Notes under the pieces: model-generated
Told to the model about the DNA's origin: nothing
The model's database searches: none
Seen by the model: the letters and a program-made list of their open reading frames with translations, nothing else
Position numbers and translations under genes: made by a program
Assembly: GCF_003347205.1 (NCBI RefSeq)
Contig: NZ_QQBJ01000011.1
Span: forward strand, 62,001-126,000
Source of the DNA: Mycolicibacterium moriokaense
Lineage (GTDB): Bacteria > Actinomycetota > Actinomycetes > Mycobacteriales > Mycobacteriaceae
Direction of reading: 5' to 3'
Length of the DNA: 64,000 bases
Shown: in pieces, positions 8,426 through 17,145 of the stretch
Position numbering within the stretch: the stretch's first letter is position 1
Layout of the letters: the number at the start of each line of letters is the position of its first letter

Positions 8426-9003
8426 CCGCCGTCGAAGGGCCACCGCGCACGGACAGCTCGCCGCACCTGCCCGGCGACACCCACATGTGGGTGATGGTGC
8501 TCGGCGATCTGGGTATCTTCGGCTGCTACTTCCTGATCTTCATGGTCCATCGCGCGATGGCGCCGGACGCGTATCTGGCTGCGCAGCAACACCTCAACGT
8601 GACGATCGGGGTGATCAACACGATCGTGCTGCTCACCAGTTCGCTGTTCGTGGCCCGCGGGGTGGCCGCGACACGGTGCGGCAGGCACACATCGGCGGTT
8701 CGCCTTCTCATCGCGGCGGGCGCCAGCGGCGTGCTGTTCATCGCCGTCAAGGCCTACGAGTGGTCGGTCGAATTGGCCGGCGGCCACACCGTCGCAGACG
8801 AGTTCTTCTCGTTCTACTACGTGCTCACCGGTGTCCACATGCTGCACGTCACGCTCGGGCTGATCATCCTCGGCGTCTGCGTGCGTGAGTTGCTGGCGCC
8901 GAAGCGCCGCCGGATCACCCTGATCGAGCAGGGGGCCACCTACTGGCACATGGTCGACCTGCTCTGGATCGTGATCTTCGGCCTGCTCTACGTGATGAGG
9001 TGA
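8422..9003 (+). CDS. Heme-copper oxidase subunit III-like protein (NorE type)
   Basis: A 193-residue, five-segment membrane protein. Diagnostic COX3 features are HMWVMVLGDLGIFGCYF near the N-terminus, KAYEWS, VLTGVHMLHVTLGL and the C-terminal YWHMVDLLWIVIFGLLYV. The short length, lacking the first two COX3 helices, is that of NorE-type proteins associated with nitric oxide reductase and related oxidases. No subunit I or II gene is in the window, so it is an orphan. It could assist a distant oxidase or act with the two membrane proteins encoded just upstream. The GTG 8422 start overlaps the previous stop. Confidence 0.85.
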   Translation: MTAVEGPPRTDSSPHLPGDTHMWVMVLGDLGIFGCYFLIFMVHRAMAPDAYLAAQQHLNVTIGVINTIVLLTSSLFVARGVAATRCGRHTSAVRLLIAAGASGVLFIAVKAYEWSVELAGGHTVADEFFSFYYVLTGVHMLHVTLGLIILGVCVRELLAPKRRRITLIEQGATYWHMVDLLWIVIFGLLYVMR

Positions 9004-9007
9004 TCGG

Positions 9008-9283
9008 GTGACGTCGACAGGGTTACGGGCCATCACCGTTGCGTGGATCGCGTTGTGCGCGATCACGATCGGCTCCTGGTGGCTGGCGCCCGCACATCCA
9101 GGGGTGGCGGCGGTGCCCAATGTGGCGATCACCGTCGCGGTCGTCGTGCTCGGCGCGATCAAGTGCCGGTTGATCATCCGCTATTTCATGGAGGTCGCGA
9201 CGGCGCCCCGCTGGCTGCGGCTGGCCACCGACGGCTGGGTGCTCGCCCTGTGGGCGGGCGTGCTGGCCATCTACCTGTACTGA
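9008..9283 (+). CDS. Cytochrome c oxidase subunit IV-like protein (NorF type)
   Basis: A 91-residue protein with three hydrophobic segments (VAWIALCAITIGSWWL, VAITVAVVVLGAIKCRLI, WVLALWAGVLAIYLY). The middle IKCRLIIRYFMEV matches the K-x-x-LI-x-x-FM-E pattern of small COX4/NorF proteins. It follows the COX3-like gene by four bases, the usual norE-norF order. The function is accessory to a terminal oxidase or NO reductase in known cases; here no catalytic subunit is nearby. The start is GTG 9008. Confidence 0.75.
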   Translation: MTSTGLRAITVAWIALCAITIGSWWLAPAHPGVAAVPNVAITVAVVVLGAIKCRLIIRYFMEVATAPRWLRLATDGWVLALWAGVLAIYLY

Positions 9284-9293
9284 GGAGGGTCCC

Positions 9294-10436
9294 GTGTCCG
9301 GCCTGCGCATCGGTGTCATGCACAACACCATCAACTCCAAGTTCGGCCCGAAGCCGTTGATCCAAGCCGACTACCTCACCGGTCTGGCCGCAGGCGCCGA
9401 CTCCTTCTGGGTGGCCGACCATCTGAACTCTGTTCTGCCGCCGTCGATGTGGAAGCCGAAGTACGTCGGCGCCGCCAAGATCATCCCGAAGATGGATGCC
9501 CACGTCGAGCCGTGGACCATGCTGGGCTATCTCGCCGGACACAACAAGATGGGGCGGATGACGCTCGGGGTGGCGGTGACCGACACGGGTCGGCGCAACC
9601 CCGCGGTCACCGCGCAGGCCGCCGTGACGCTGCAACACCTCACCAAGGGGCGGGCCATCCTCGGCATCGGCACCGGCGAACGCGAAGGCAACGAACCGTA
9701 CGGGGTCGAATGGTCCAAGCCCGTCGCCCGCTTCGAGGAGGCGATGGCCACCATTCGCGCCCTGTGGAATTCGGGCGGCGAACTCGTCAGCCGGGAGTCG
9801 CCCTATTTCCCGTTGCACAACGCCACCTTCGCGCTGACCCCCTACAAGGGCAGGTGGCCCGAGATCTGGATCGCCGCGCACGGCCCGCGGATGATCCGCG
9901 CCGCAGGACGTTACGGCGACGGCTGGTTTCCCGGCACCACCCGCGCGGTCGAGTACGGCGAGCAACTCGGTGCGCTGCGGGCGGCCGCCTCCGATGCGGG
10001 GCGCGATCCGATGGCGATCACGCCCGCGGGCATCCGGTTCATTCTCACCGGCCGGTCGCGCGACGAGATCGACGAGATCGTCGACTCGGAACTCGTCCGG
10101 TTGTTCACGCTCAACTGCCCGGCCACGGACTGGGCGCGCCATGGCGCCGAGCACCCGCTCGGCCCGGACTTCACGGGCGTGCAGGATTTGATTCCGCAGC
10201 TGATCGACGAGGAAACCGCGCTGTCCTACGTAGCCAGGGCGCCGCGGGAACTGGTCAAAGAGCTGTTCGCGGTGGGACTGCCGGACGAGATCGTGGATCA
10301 GGTGGCCGAGTTCCGCGACCGCGGGTTGCGCTGCCTGGTGGTCGGCAACATGGGCGCGCTGCACCCGAAGCTGTCCAAGAGCGCGGCGGCGATGTCGCCC
10401 TACGTCAAAGTGCTGCGCCGGCTACGCAAGCTCTGA
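9294..10436 (+). CDS. F420-dependent LLM-class oxidoreductase, phthiodiolone-ketoreductase-like
   Basis: A 380-residue luciferase-like TIM-barrel enzyme expected to use coenzyme F420. Long stretches agree with the remembered phthiodiolone dimycocerosate ketoreductase Rv2951c, such as GADSFWVADHLN, DTGRRNPAVTAQAAVTL, GIGTGEREGNEPYGVEW and SRESPYFPLHNA. It lies outside any PDIM locus here, so a different lipid keto-substrate is likely. A strong GGAGGG precedes GTG 9294, ten bases after the COX4-like gene, so it probably belongs to that operon. Its last 15 bases overlap the convergent cupin gene. Confidence 0.88.
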   Translation: MSGLRIGVMHNTINSKFGPKPLIQADYLTGLAAGADSFWVADHLNSVLPPSMWKPKYVGAAKIIPKMDAHVEPWTMLGYLAGHNKMGRMTLGVAVTDTGRRNPAVTAQAAVTLQHLTKGRAILGIGTGEREGNEPYGVEWSKPVARFEEAMATIRALWNSGGELVSRESPYFPLHNATFALTPYKGRWPEIWIAAHGPRMIRAAGRYGDGWFPGTTRAVEYGEQLGALRAAASDAGRDPMAITPAGIRFILTGRSRDEIDEIVDSELVRLFTLNCPATDWARHGAEHPLGPDFTGVQDLIPQLIDEETALSYVARAPRELVKELFAVGLPDEIVDQVAEFRDRGLRCLVVGNMGALHPKLSKSAAAMSPYVKVLRRLRKL

Positions 10437-10844
10437 CGGCGAGGCATCCGAGGCGTCGACGTAGCTGCTCGCCACCGACTCGATGTGGTCCATCAGCGTC
10501 TGCAGCGCGGCTGCCGGGTTCAGCTCGAGCGCCTTGGTCTCTTCCTCGTAGATCAGTACGTGCCCGGCGGGGAAGAAGTAGGCCTCGCCGTCGGCGGCGA
10601 TCTCGTCGGGCCGATCGGAGCCGGGAAACCGGCAGCGGATACGACCGGAGAAGACGTACCCGTAGTGCGGGCACGGGCACACGCCGCCGGGCAGCCCCTG
10701 ATACAGCGCCGTGTGGTCACCGACCCCGGTGGTGGTGTAGCCGATCTCCATATCGCCCCACTGCGCGGACCGAAAACCGCTGCCGCACAGCGGCCAACGG
10801 CCGTCGCCGCCGACCGGAAGATCGTCGAGTCTGCTCACCGGCAT
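10422..10844 (-). CDS. Cupin-domain protein
   Basis: A 140-residue small beta-barrel protein. The cupin region spans roughly residues 45-110 with HYGYVFSGRIRCRF and the second-motif stretch ADGEAYFFPAGH. Only part of the usual histidine/glutamate metal set is evident (His of PHYG, His of PAGH), so catalytic activity is uncertain. It may bind a small ligand. It is the last gene of the minus-strand P450/ALDH operon, 22 bases after the secreted-protein gene, and its 3' end overlaps the LLM gene by 15 bases. Confidence 0.75.
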   Translation of the reverse strand: MPVSRLDDLPVGGDGRWPLCGSGFRSAQWGDMEIGYTTTGVGDHTALYQGLPGGVCPCPHYGYVFSGRIRCRFPGSDRPDEIAADGEAYFFPAGHVLIYEEETKALELNPAAALQTLMDHIESVASSYVDASDASPSELA

Positions 10845-10866
10845 GGGCCACCTCCGTGCGTGCGGG

Positions 10867-11385
10867 TCAGGTTAGCTTCTCCAACCGAAACGGGAGTTCG
10901 ATCTCGAGCTTTTCGTTGATGCTGCAATTGCCGCTGTCCGCCGAGGTCCTGTCGACTCCGGCGAACGTCTCGGTCGGCCATTTCGTGTCACCCGCTGCGT
11001 GGACGGGCAGGCCGCCGACCACGTCGACGGGGTAGAACTGGAAACGCTGGTGTCCGGGAAAGGATCTCCCATCGGCGCAGGGCTCCCAGTTCGGGAGTTC
11101 TCTCTTGACGACGTACTGGCCGTTGGTGGTGTAGATGTCCGCGGTCCAGCCCGCATCACTGGAGACCGTGCCGTTGCACGTCACGACGTCGCTGCACGCC
11201 ATCGTTATGGTCCAGGTACTGCGGACGCTGGCCTCGTTCCGGTAGACGTCATTGGTCATCGCCCAGTCGCCGTTCGACACGGCGGCGTAGGTGCCGTTGA
11301 GGGCGGCGTCGCCGGCGTGCGCCGCGGGGGCGCCGACGATTGCCAGCGCCGGCAGCAGCGACAACGCGGCGACGGGCTTCATCAT
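10867..11385 (-). CDS. Small secreted protein, mycobacterial
   Basis: A 172-residue protein with a Sec signal peptide (MMKPVAALSLLPALAIVGAP, then AHA before GD) and mature part starting near residue 25. The mature region resembles the mycobacterial secreted proteins with a GTYxAxSNGxWAxTN start, WTI.MACSD..TCNGTVSSDAGW and paired cysteines probably forming disulfides. No enzymatic motif is seen. ATG 11385 overlaps the P450 stop (ATGA), so it is translated with the operon. Its exported location beside P450s suggests substrate binding or an envelope role, which is inference. Confidence 0.75.
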   Translation of the reverse strand: MMKPVAALSLLPALAIVGAPAAHAGDAALNGTYAAVSNGDWAMTNDVYRNEASVRSTWTITMACSDVVTCNGTVSSDAGWTADIYTTNGQYVVKRELPNWEPCADGRSFPGHQRFQFYPVDVVGGLPVHAAGDTKWPTETFAGVDRTSADSGNCSINEKLEIELPFRLEKLT

Positions 11386-12653
11386 GCCGGGGTGAACCGC
11401 AGGTGCAGGTCTGTCAGGCCGCGCAGGATGTACGTCGGCTCATAGGTCAGCCGCCGATCGTGGTCGGGGCCATGGAAACGCTCATCGAGGGTGATGTCGC
11501 GCATGCGGGCCAAGATTCGTTCCAGAGACACCCGCCCCTCGACGCGGGCCAACGGCGCACCGGGGCACGAATGCGCACCGCGGGCGAAAGCGATCTGCTC
11601 ACGAACGTTCTTGCGGTCCAACCGGAATTCGTGCGGACACTCGAACTTCTCCGGGTCGCGGTTGGCCGCCGCGGCCGAGATCATCACGGTCGTCCCGGCG
11701 GGGATCTCCACCCCGGCCAGTGAGGTCGACCGCACGGCGAGGCGGAACTCCGTCTTGACGGGGCTTTCCATCCGCAGCGTCTCTTCGATGAAGATCGGCA
11801 CCAGCGTGGGGTCGTCGCGCAGCGTCTGCTGCAATTCGGGACGCTCGCAGAGGATGCGCATGGCCGCGCCGAGTAGTTTGGCGGTGGTCTCCTGGCCGGC
11901 GCCGAAGAGGAAGCTCGCGGTGCGCACCACGTCGGTGACGGCCGGTTGCGAGCCGTCCGGGTAGGCGGCCGTGGCGAGTTCGCTCAGCACATCGTCACGC
12001 GGCTGCGCGCGGCGCTCCTCGGTGTAGGCGCTGAACTTCTCGTCGAGGAACTCCAGCGGGTTGATCGCGGCCGCGTCGCCTTCGATGTTTCCCATCAGGT
12101 GGGGGCTGGCCAGGGCGTCCCGGAATTCCTTGTGGTCCTCCCTGGGCACGCCGAGCAGGTCGGCAATCGCCAACAGCGAGAACGGCTTCGAGTACGCGGT
12201 GAGGAACTCGCACTCCCCGGACAGAGTGAACTCGTCGAGCTGGGCATCGGCGAGCTCCCACAGGAAATCCTGGTTGGCCTTTAGCCTGCTCGGCGTCAGA
12301 AGGCGCGTCAGCAGCGATCGGGCACGGGTGTGGTTGGGCGGGTCCATCGCGACCATGTGCTCATGCAGCGGCATCTGGGTGCGGTGTGCGTCGATCTGCG
12401 CGCTGATGTCGTCGCCCTCCGGCGTGAACGGCAGCGGCGGAAACGGCCCGCCCACCGCGACGCAATTGGACCACAGTTCGGCGTCCTTGAAGACCTCGAG
12501 CGTCTCGGCGTACCTGGTCACCGTGACGACGCCGTGGTGCGGTTCCCTCACCACGGGTCCTTTGGCACGCAGGTGGTCGAAATACGGCTGTGGGTCGGGC
12601 ACGAACGCCGGGTTAGTGAAGAAGTCCATCGCATCGAAGTCGAAATCGGTCAC
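11382..12653 (-). CDS. Cytochrome P450 (first of two)
   Basis: A soluble bacterial P450 of 423 residues. It shows the I-helix GAGQETTAK, the K-helix ETLR, and the heme loop FARGAHSCPG with axial Cys363. The N-terminal VTDFDFDAMDFFTNPAF is typical of mycobacterial P450s. It would hydroxylate a hydrophobic substrate with ferredoxin partners encoded elsewhere. The start is GTG 12653 with GAAAGG seven to eight bases upstream; the longer frame to 12980 overlaps the TetR gene and was rejected. It lies between the TetR and secreted-protein genes in the operon. Confidence 0.93.
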   Translation of the reverse strand: MTDFDFDAMDFFTNPAFVPDPQPYFDHLRAKGPVVREPHHGVVTVTRYAETLEVFKDAELWSNCVAVGGPFPPLPFTPEGDDISAQIDAHRTQMPLHEHMVAMDPPNHTRARSLLTRLLTPSRLKANQDFLWELADAQLDEFTLSGECEFLTAYSKPFSLLAIADLLGVPREDHKEFRDALASPHLMGNIEGDAAAINPLEFLDEKFSAYTEERRAQPRDDVLSELATAAYPDGSQPAVTDVVRTASFLFGAGQETTAKLLGAAMRILCERPELQQTLRDDPTLVPIFIEETLRMESPVKTEFRLAVRSTSLAGVEIPAGTTVMISAAAANRDPEKFECPHEFRLDRKNVREQIAFARGAHSCPGAPLARVEGRVSLERILARMRDITLDERFHGPDHDRRLTYEPTYILRGLTDLHLRFTPA

Positions 12654-12709
12654 TGACCAACACCTTTCGGGTGGGCTGACAGAGGGTGGTTGCGTGGTGT
12701 GCGAGCGCG

Positions 12710-13384
12710 TCAGGGCTTGACGCGGCCACCGAGGGCGGTCAGGCAGAACCGCCACAGCCGCTCCTTGACCTCGCCCATCTCGTCGACGTCGTGTTCGGCG
12801 AACGCGTAGTAGTGGTAGACGGCGCGGACCAGCTCGGTCAAAAACCACGAATCCCATTCGGAGTCGGGAGGATTCAGCTGTCCCGCCTCGACCGCCGCAG
12901 TCACTTCGGTGCGCAGCAGATCCACGAACGGCTTCTCCGCCTCGGCGAGCTCCTTGGGGAACTGCCGATGTAGCCGCCACCGGGTCGACACCACGAAACG
13001 CGACATCGCGGCGTTGTGGGGATCGCCCTCCAGCCGCTCCAGCGTCGTCAACAGCAGGTAGCGCACCCGCCCCAGAGGATCCGGGATCTTCTCGGCTTCG
13101 GCCGCCCAGCGCTCGCAGGCGTCGGTCATCGCGTCGCCGATCACCGCCAGCAGCAGTTCGTCCTTGCTGGAGAAGTAGCGGTAGAAGGTCTGCAGGGCGA
13201 CGCCTGCCTCGGCGACCAGATCCTGCGTGGTGAATTCGTCGCCCTTGGCGGCGATCAGCCTGCGCGCGGCGTCGAGCATCACGCGCACCTGCTCGGCGAT
13301 GCGCATCCGCGACCGCTGCACGGCCGCTGACCGCTCTACGGCTCGATCGACCCAGGACACCGAAGAAATGCTAGCGGTATTCAT
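12710..13384 (-). CDS. TetR-family regulator inside the P450 operon
   Basis: A 224-residue regulator. The DNA-binding domain is at about residues 30-80 (RVMLDAARRLIAAKG, DLVAEAGVALQTFYRYFSSK), followed by a C-terminal all-helical domain. ATG 13384 overlaps the stop of the nitroreductase gene (ATGA), so it is co-expressed with the operon it probably controls. The most likely binding region is the divergent 18612-18775 gap, where an inverted repeat is present. Its target and ligand are inferred only from context. Confidence 0.88.
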   Translation of the reverse strand: MNTASISSVSWVDRAVERSAAVQRSRMRIAEQVRVMLDAARRLIAAKGDEFTTQDLVAEAGVALQTFYRYFSSKDELLLAVIGDAMTDACERWAAEAEKIPDPLGRVRYLLLTTLERLEGDPHNAAMSRFVVSTRWRLHRQFPKELAEAEKPFVDLLRTEVTAAVEAGQLNPPDSEWDSWFLTELVRAVYHYYAFAEHDVDEMGEVKERLWRFCLTALGGRVKP

Positions 13385-13815
13385 GCCGGCGACAGCCTCA
13401 CGACGGGGATCTGCCGTTCGGTGCGGGACTGGTAGACGTCGTAATTCGGCCAGATGGCGATCATGATGTCCCACAGCCGCGGCCTGTCGGCCGGCCCTGC
13501 TGTGCTGGCCAGGACCGCAATGCGCCGATCCTGCACCTGAATCGTCGCCCGTGGGTCGGCCTTCAGGTTCAAATACCACTTCGGGTGCATCGGCGCCCCG
13601 CCCATCGACGCCACCACCAGGTAGTCGTCGCCGTCGCGACCGAAGATGAGCGCCGACGTGTGCTCGGCACCCGTCCTCCTGCCCGTCACGCTCAGCAGCA
13701 GTGTCGGCACGCCGTTCCAGAGGTAGCCGACCTCGCCGCCGGATTCCCGGTAGGCCGCGACGTGGTCCGCGCCGACCAGCGCGAGATCGGGTGGTTTGTA
13801 ATCCTGCTCGGTCAT
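13381..13815 (-). CDS. Deazaflavin (F420)-dependent nitroreductase family protein
   Basis: A 144-residue split-barrel protein of the DDN/FDOR-A group. Typical pieces are GVPTLLLSVTGRRTGAEHTSALIF, the F420-contacting GDDYLVVASMGGAPMHPKWYLNL and the C-terminal YQSRTERQIPVVRL (each seen in part). Such proteins reduce quinones or enones with F420H2. ATG 13815 has an AAAGG site upstream. It sits between the second P450 and the TetR gene, suggesting a reduction step or quinone recycling in the same pathway. The substrate is unknown. Confidence 0.88.
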   Translation of the reverse strand: MTEQDYKPPDLALVGADHVAAYRESGGEVGYLWNGVPTLLLSVTGRRTGAEHTSALIFGRDGDDYLVVASMGGAPMHPKWYLNLKADPRATIQVQDRRIAVLASTAGPADRPRLWDIMIAIWPNYDVYQSRTERQIPVVRLSPA

Positions 13816-13853
13816 GTCAAACGCCTTTCCTCTTTGTGCTCCTCGCGTGCGCG

Positions 13854-15107
13854 TCACGCCTTGTCGAACAGCACCGGTATGGCGGTGGCGCCGCGTTCGT
13901 ACATGCCGACGAAGCGCGGCGGTTCGGCATCGGGATCCAGGCGCAGATTCGGCAGCCGGTCCAGCAGGGCGCCGATGGCGACGGCCATCTCGGCGCGGGC
14001 GACGTGCATGCCGAGGCAGATGTGTGCGCCCTGGCCGAAGCCGAGGTTGGGTCGCAGCGGCCGGGTGATGTCGTACTCGTCGGGGCGGTCCCAGCGGCTC
14101 GGATCGCGATTGGCCGAGCCGATGTTGATGTGCACGACCGCGCCCGCGGGCAACTCGACACCGCCGAGTTCGGTATCGGTGACCACCCAGCGGGAGAACA
14201 TCGGGTCGGTCGGCATCCAGCGCACCGACTCCTCGATGGCCGGCCGAAGCAACGAGCGCTCGGTGCGCACCGCGTCCAGCATGTCGGGCCGCTGCAGCAG
14301 TGCCGTCAGCGTGGTGCCCATCTGCTTCCACGTGGTGCCCGAACCGGCCCCGAGGAGCAACAACACGAACGAGTCGATCTCCCGGTCGGTCAGGCGGTGG
14401 GTGACACCGTCGTCGTCGGTGATCTCGGCCTGCACCAGAACACTGATGAGGTCGTCCTGAGGCTGGTCGCGACGCGCGTCGACGACGGGGCGGATCAGGT
14501 CGACCACCTTCTGCGGATCTCGCGACAGCGCCTCGCGGATCACCAGCGCCTGCTCGATCGGCACCCCGAAGCTGCCGGTGATCGTCAGGATCGGGATGGC
14601 GGCGCAGAAGTCGACGTTGAGCTCGGCGTGGCCGTCGGCCGCGAAACCGTCGATGAGCATGTCGACGGTCTTGGTGATCCAGTTGTCGGTCCACCAGCCG
14701 CCCTTCGACGACATGAACGACGGCTGCACCAGGGCGCGGTAGCGCTTGTGCTGCGCGCCGTCCATCGACAGCATGCTGTTGGTCAGCCCGAGCGGGCCAC
14801 CATCGAGGTCCACGGGTTCCGCCGAAGACGCGAAAACCTCCGGATCACGATGTGCGGCAAAGCAAGTCTCGAAGTCGAACAGGGTGAAGTGTGGCCGGTC
14901 CGGGTACGGCAGGCCGTGAAAGAACATGGTGTCGGTGGAGCCGGTCAGCTGGTGCAGGATCCCCGGCAGCACCGGTCCCTGCTCACGCAGCCGGTGCCAC
15001 GTCGGATACGGGTCGCCCTCGTAGCCGCCGCCCGCCCACTGGTTGTATGAGCTGCGCAGGTCGAACAGCTCCCGCAGCCGGTCGCGGTCCAGAGTCCGGG
15101 TGGTCAT
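13854..15107 (-). CDS. Cytochrome P450 (second of two)
   Basis: A soluble P450 of 417 residues. The heme loop is FGQGAHICLG with axial Cys364. The I-helix reads LLGAGSGTTWKQ, where the usual acid-Thr pair is shifted (SGTT, with no Asp/Glu before the Thr), worth noting for oxygen activation. ESVRW is the K-helix. ATG 15107 overlaps the upstream SDR stop (ATGA). It differs considerably from the other P450 in the operon, so two distinct oxidation steps are likely. The N-terminal extension to 15431 was rejected as overlapping the SDR. Confidence 0.92.
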   Translation of the reverse strand: MTTRTLDRDRLRELFDLRSSYNQWAGGGYEGDPYPTWHRLREQGPVLPGILHQLTGSTDTMFFHGLPYPDRPHFTLFDFETCFAAHRDPEVFASSAEPVDLDGGPLGLTNSMLSMDGAQHKRYRALVQPSFMSSKGGWWTDNWITKTVDMLIDGFAADGHAELNVDFCAAIPILTITGSFGVPIEQALVIREALSRDPQKVVDLIRPVVDARRDQPQDDLISVLVQAEITDDDGVTHRLTDREIDSFVLLLLGAGSGTTWKQMGTTLTALLQRPDMLDAVRTERSLLRPAIEESVRWMPTDPMFSRWVVTDTELGGVELPAGAVVHINIGSANRDPSRWDRPDEYDITRPLRPNLGFGQGAHICLGMHVARAEMAVAIGALLDRLPNLRLDPDAEPPRFVGMYERGATAIPVLFDKA

Positions 15108-15898
15108 CTCGCCACGTACCCGCCGTCGACCGGCAGTGCGACCCCGGTGATGTTGCGGGCCGCGTCGGACACCAGGTAGAGCGCGGCCTCCGCGCAGTCC
15201 TCCGCCGTGATCGCGCGGCCGAGCGGGTGCTGGGCGCCGACCTTTTCGGCAATCGCGGCCTGTTGCGTCTCGTCGACGTCGAGGCCGCCCGCGGCCATGA
15301 ATCCCGTCAAGGGCATCGCGGCCGGACAGATCGCATTGCACCGGATCCCGAACGGTGCACCCTCGATCGCCACGGCCCTGGTCAATTGCAGCACACCGCC
15401 TTTCGTTGCCCCGTACACCGACCCGCCCCACGACACCAGGCCCGCGACCGATCCGGTGTTGAGGATGACGCCGCCGTCACCCTGCTCCTTGAACTGCAGC
15501 ACGGCATACTTGCTGCCGAGGAACACGCCGCCGAGGTTCACCGCGACCAGTCGGTTGAAATCCTCGAGGCTGTGGTCCTCGAGCACCGCGCCGAGTCGCG
15601 GCGTCGGTATTCCGACGTTGTTGAACAGGATGTCGAGCCGTCCGAACTGGTCGACCGCCGCCGCGATCATCGCCTGCACCTGTTGCTCATCGGAGACGTC
15701 CACGCCGAGCGCGACAGCGGTGCCGCCCGCGGCCTCGGCCTGCCGCACCGTCTCCTTGGCATGGTCGAGGTCGATGTCGGCGACGACCACCCTGGCGCCC
15801 TCCTCGGCGAACCGCAGGGCCGACGCCCGGCCGACGCCGGAGCCGGCCCCCGTGACGATGGCGGACTTGCCTGCCAATGCCGCGCCCATGTCGGTCAC
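15104..15898 (-). CDS. Short-chain dehydrogenase/reductase
   Basis: A classical SDR of 264 residues with TGAGSGVG cofactor motif, acidic residue ADID for NAD preference, NNVG in place of NNAG, and YGATK as catalytic Tyr/Lys. It ends GVALPVDGGY-type, as in 3-hydroxysteroid or cyclic-alcohol dehydrogenases. The GTG at 15898 overlaps the amidohydrolase stop (GTGA) and is preferred; ATG 15889 is the alternative. Inference: oxidises an alcohol made by the neighbouring P450s. Confidence 0.9.
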   Translation of the reverse strand: MTDMGAALAGKSAIVTGAGSGVGRASALRFAEEGARVVVADIDLDHAKETVRQAEAAGGTAVALGVDVSDEQQVQAMIAAAVDQFGRLDILFNNVGIPTPRLGAVLEDHSLEDFNRLVAVNLGGVFLGSKYAVLQFKEQGDGGVILNTGSVAGLVSWGGSVYGATKGGVLQLTRAVAIEGAPFGIRCNAICPAAMPLTGFMAAGGLDVDETQQAAIAEKVGAQHPLGRAITAEDCAEAALYLVSDAARNITGVALPVDGGYVAR

Positions 15899-17145
15899 GC
15901 GGTGGCCACAGCGGGCGGCTCGGCCGGGGTGAACCGGTACAACTTCTCCGCGTTGCCGCGCAGCAGCTTGTACTGCACGTTCGCCGGGAGGCCTTTCATT
16001 GTGTCGCGCGCGACGTCGATGCAGTTGGGCCATGTGGAATCCGAATGGGGATAGTCGGTCTCGCACATGATGTTGTCCTCGCCGAGTTCGTCGAGGCTCT
16101 TGACGGCGTGGCGATCCTCGATGATGCAGCCATAGATGTGGTTGCGGAACGTTTCGCGGATGTCGAGGGTGTCGAGGTCGATCGCCTTCCCCGCACCGGC
16201 GTGCGTGTCGAACTTCGCACCGCGCATCACCCAGTACCGCTGCTTGTCCAGCACCTGTTCGGCGCGCTCCAGGAAGTACGGCATCCAGCCCACCTCGCCC
16301 TCGGACAACGCGATCTTCAGGTTCGGGTAGCGCTGGAACATTCCGCTGAACAGCCAGGACAGCATGGTCCCCGAGGTGCGCGACGCGCCCCAGGTGAGGT
16401 TGGCCATGAACGGCGCATCGTTGCAGATCTTCGGCAGCTGTGAGGACGACCCGACGTGCATGCTGGCCACCATGTGCAACTCGTTGGCCGCCGCCATCAC
16501 CGGCTCCCAGTAGCCGTCGGCATCGTGAATCGTCGGCAGCCCCAACGGTTCCGGGTTCTCCGAGAAGGCGAACGTCGTCACCCCTCGGGCCGCCATGCGC
16601 TCCATCTCCTTGGCGGCCAGCTTCGGGTCCCACATGGGAATCAGCATCAGCGGGATGTAGCGGCCGGGAGCGGCGCCGCACCACTCCTCGACCAGCCAGT
16701 CGTTGTAGTGCTGAAGGCATTCGAAGCCGAACTCGCGGTCGCCGGCCTCCATGAACAGCTGCCCGCAGAACCGCGTGATCGTCGGGAAGCACAGCGAGGC
16801 AAGCACACCCGAGCGGTCCATGTCCTCGACCCGGGCCTTGGCGTCGTAGCAACCTGGCCGCATCTCGGAGTAGGACAACGGCTCGGGGCTGAACTCCTCC
16901 TTGGACTTGCCCACCACGGCGGACAGGCCGGAGTTCGGATAGCGCTTGCCGTCATACACCCAGTTGTCGACGCCGTTCTCGTTCTTCTCCATGTGCGGCG
17001 CGCGGTCGCGGTCCTTGCTCGCAACACGGTCGACCCACAGGTTGGGCGGTTCGAGAATGTGGTCGTCGACCGAGATCAGCCAGTTGAGATCGATGTCGCC
17101 GCCACCGCTCTCGCTGGTTTCGCTGCGTGCTTCGGTGATCGTCAT
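15895..17145 (-). CDS. Amidohydrolase-2 (ACMSD-like) family protein
   Basis: A 416-residue TIM-barrel protein. The N-terminus has SVDDHILEPPNLW, the second barrel part SMHVGSSS and the C-terminus DYPHSDSTWP, the usual DxH, H and D metal/catalytic positions of the amidohydrolase_2 family. The first metal motif reads DDH, not D-H-x-H, so metal binding may be altered. Members act as decarboxylases or hydrolases on ring-cleavage-type or terpenoid substrates; such genes often accompany P450 and Mce clusters in mycobacteria. ATG 17145 overlaps the ALDH stop. Confidence 0.88.
   Translation of the reverse strand: MTITEARSETSESGGGDIDLNWLISVDDHILEPPNLWVDRVASKDRDRAPHMEKNENGVDNWVYDGKRYPNSGLSAVVGKSKEEFSPEPLSYSEMRPGCYDAKARVEDMDRSGVLASLCFPTITRFCGQLFMEAGDREFGFECLQHYNDWLVEEWCGAAPGRYIPLMLIPMWDPKLAAKEMERMAARGVTTFAFSENPEPLGLPTIHDADGYWEPVMAAANELHMVASMHVGSSSQLPKICNDAPFMANLTWGASRTSGTMLSWLFSGMFQRYPNLKIALSEGEVGWMPYFLERAEQVLDKQRYWVMRGAKFDTHAGAGKAIDLDTLDIRETFRNHIYGCIIEDRHAVKSLDELGEDNIMCETDYPHSDSTWPNCIDVARDTMKGLPANVQYKLLRGNAEKLYRFTPAEPPAVATA

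Noticed and set aside
11386-12980. 532-residue P450 starting at 12980
   Set aside because: The extra N-terminal part overlaps the TetR gene in another frame; GTG 12653 has a good ribosome-binding site and the typical P450 N-terminus.
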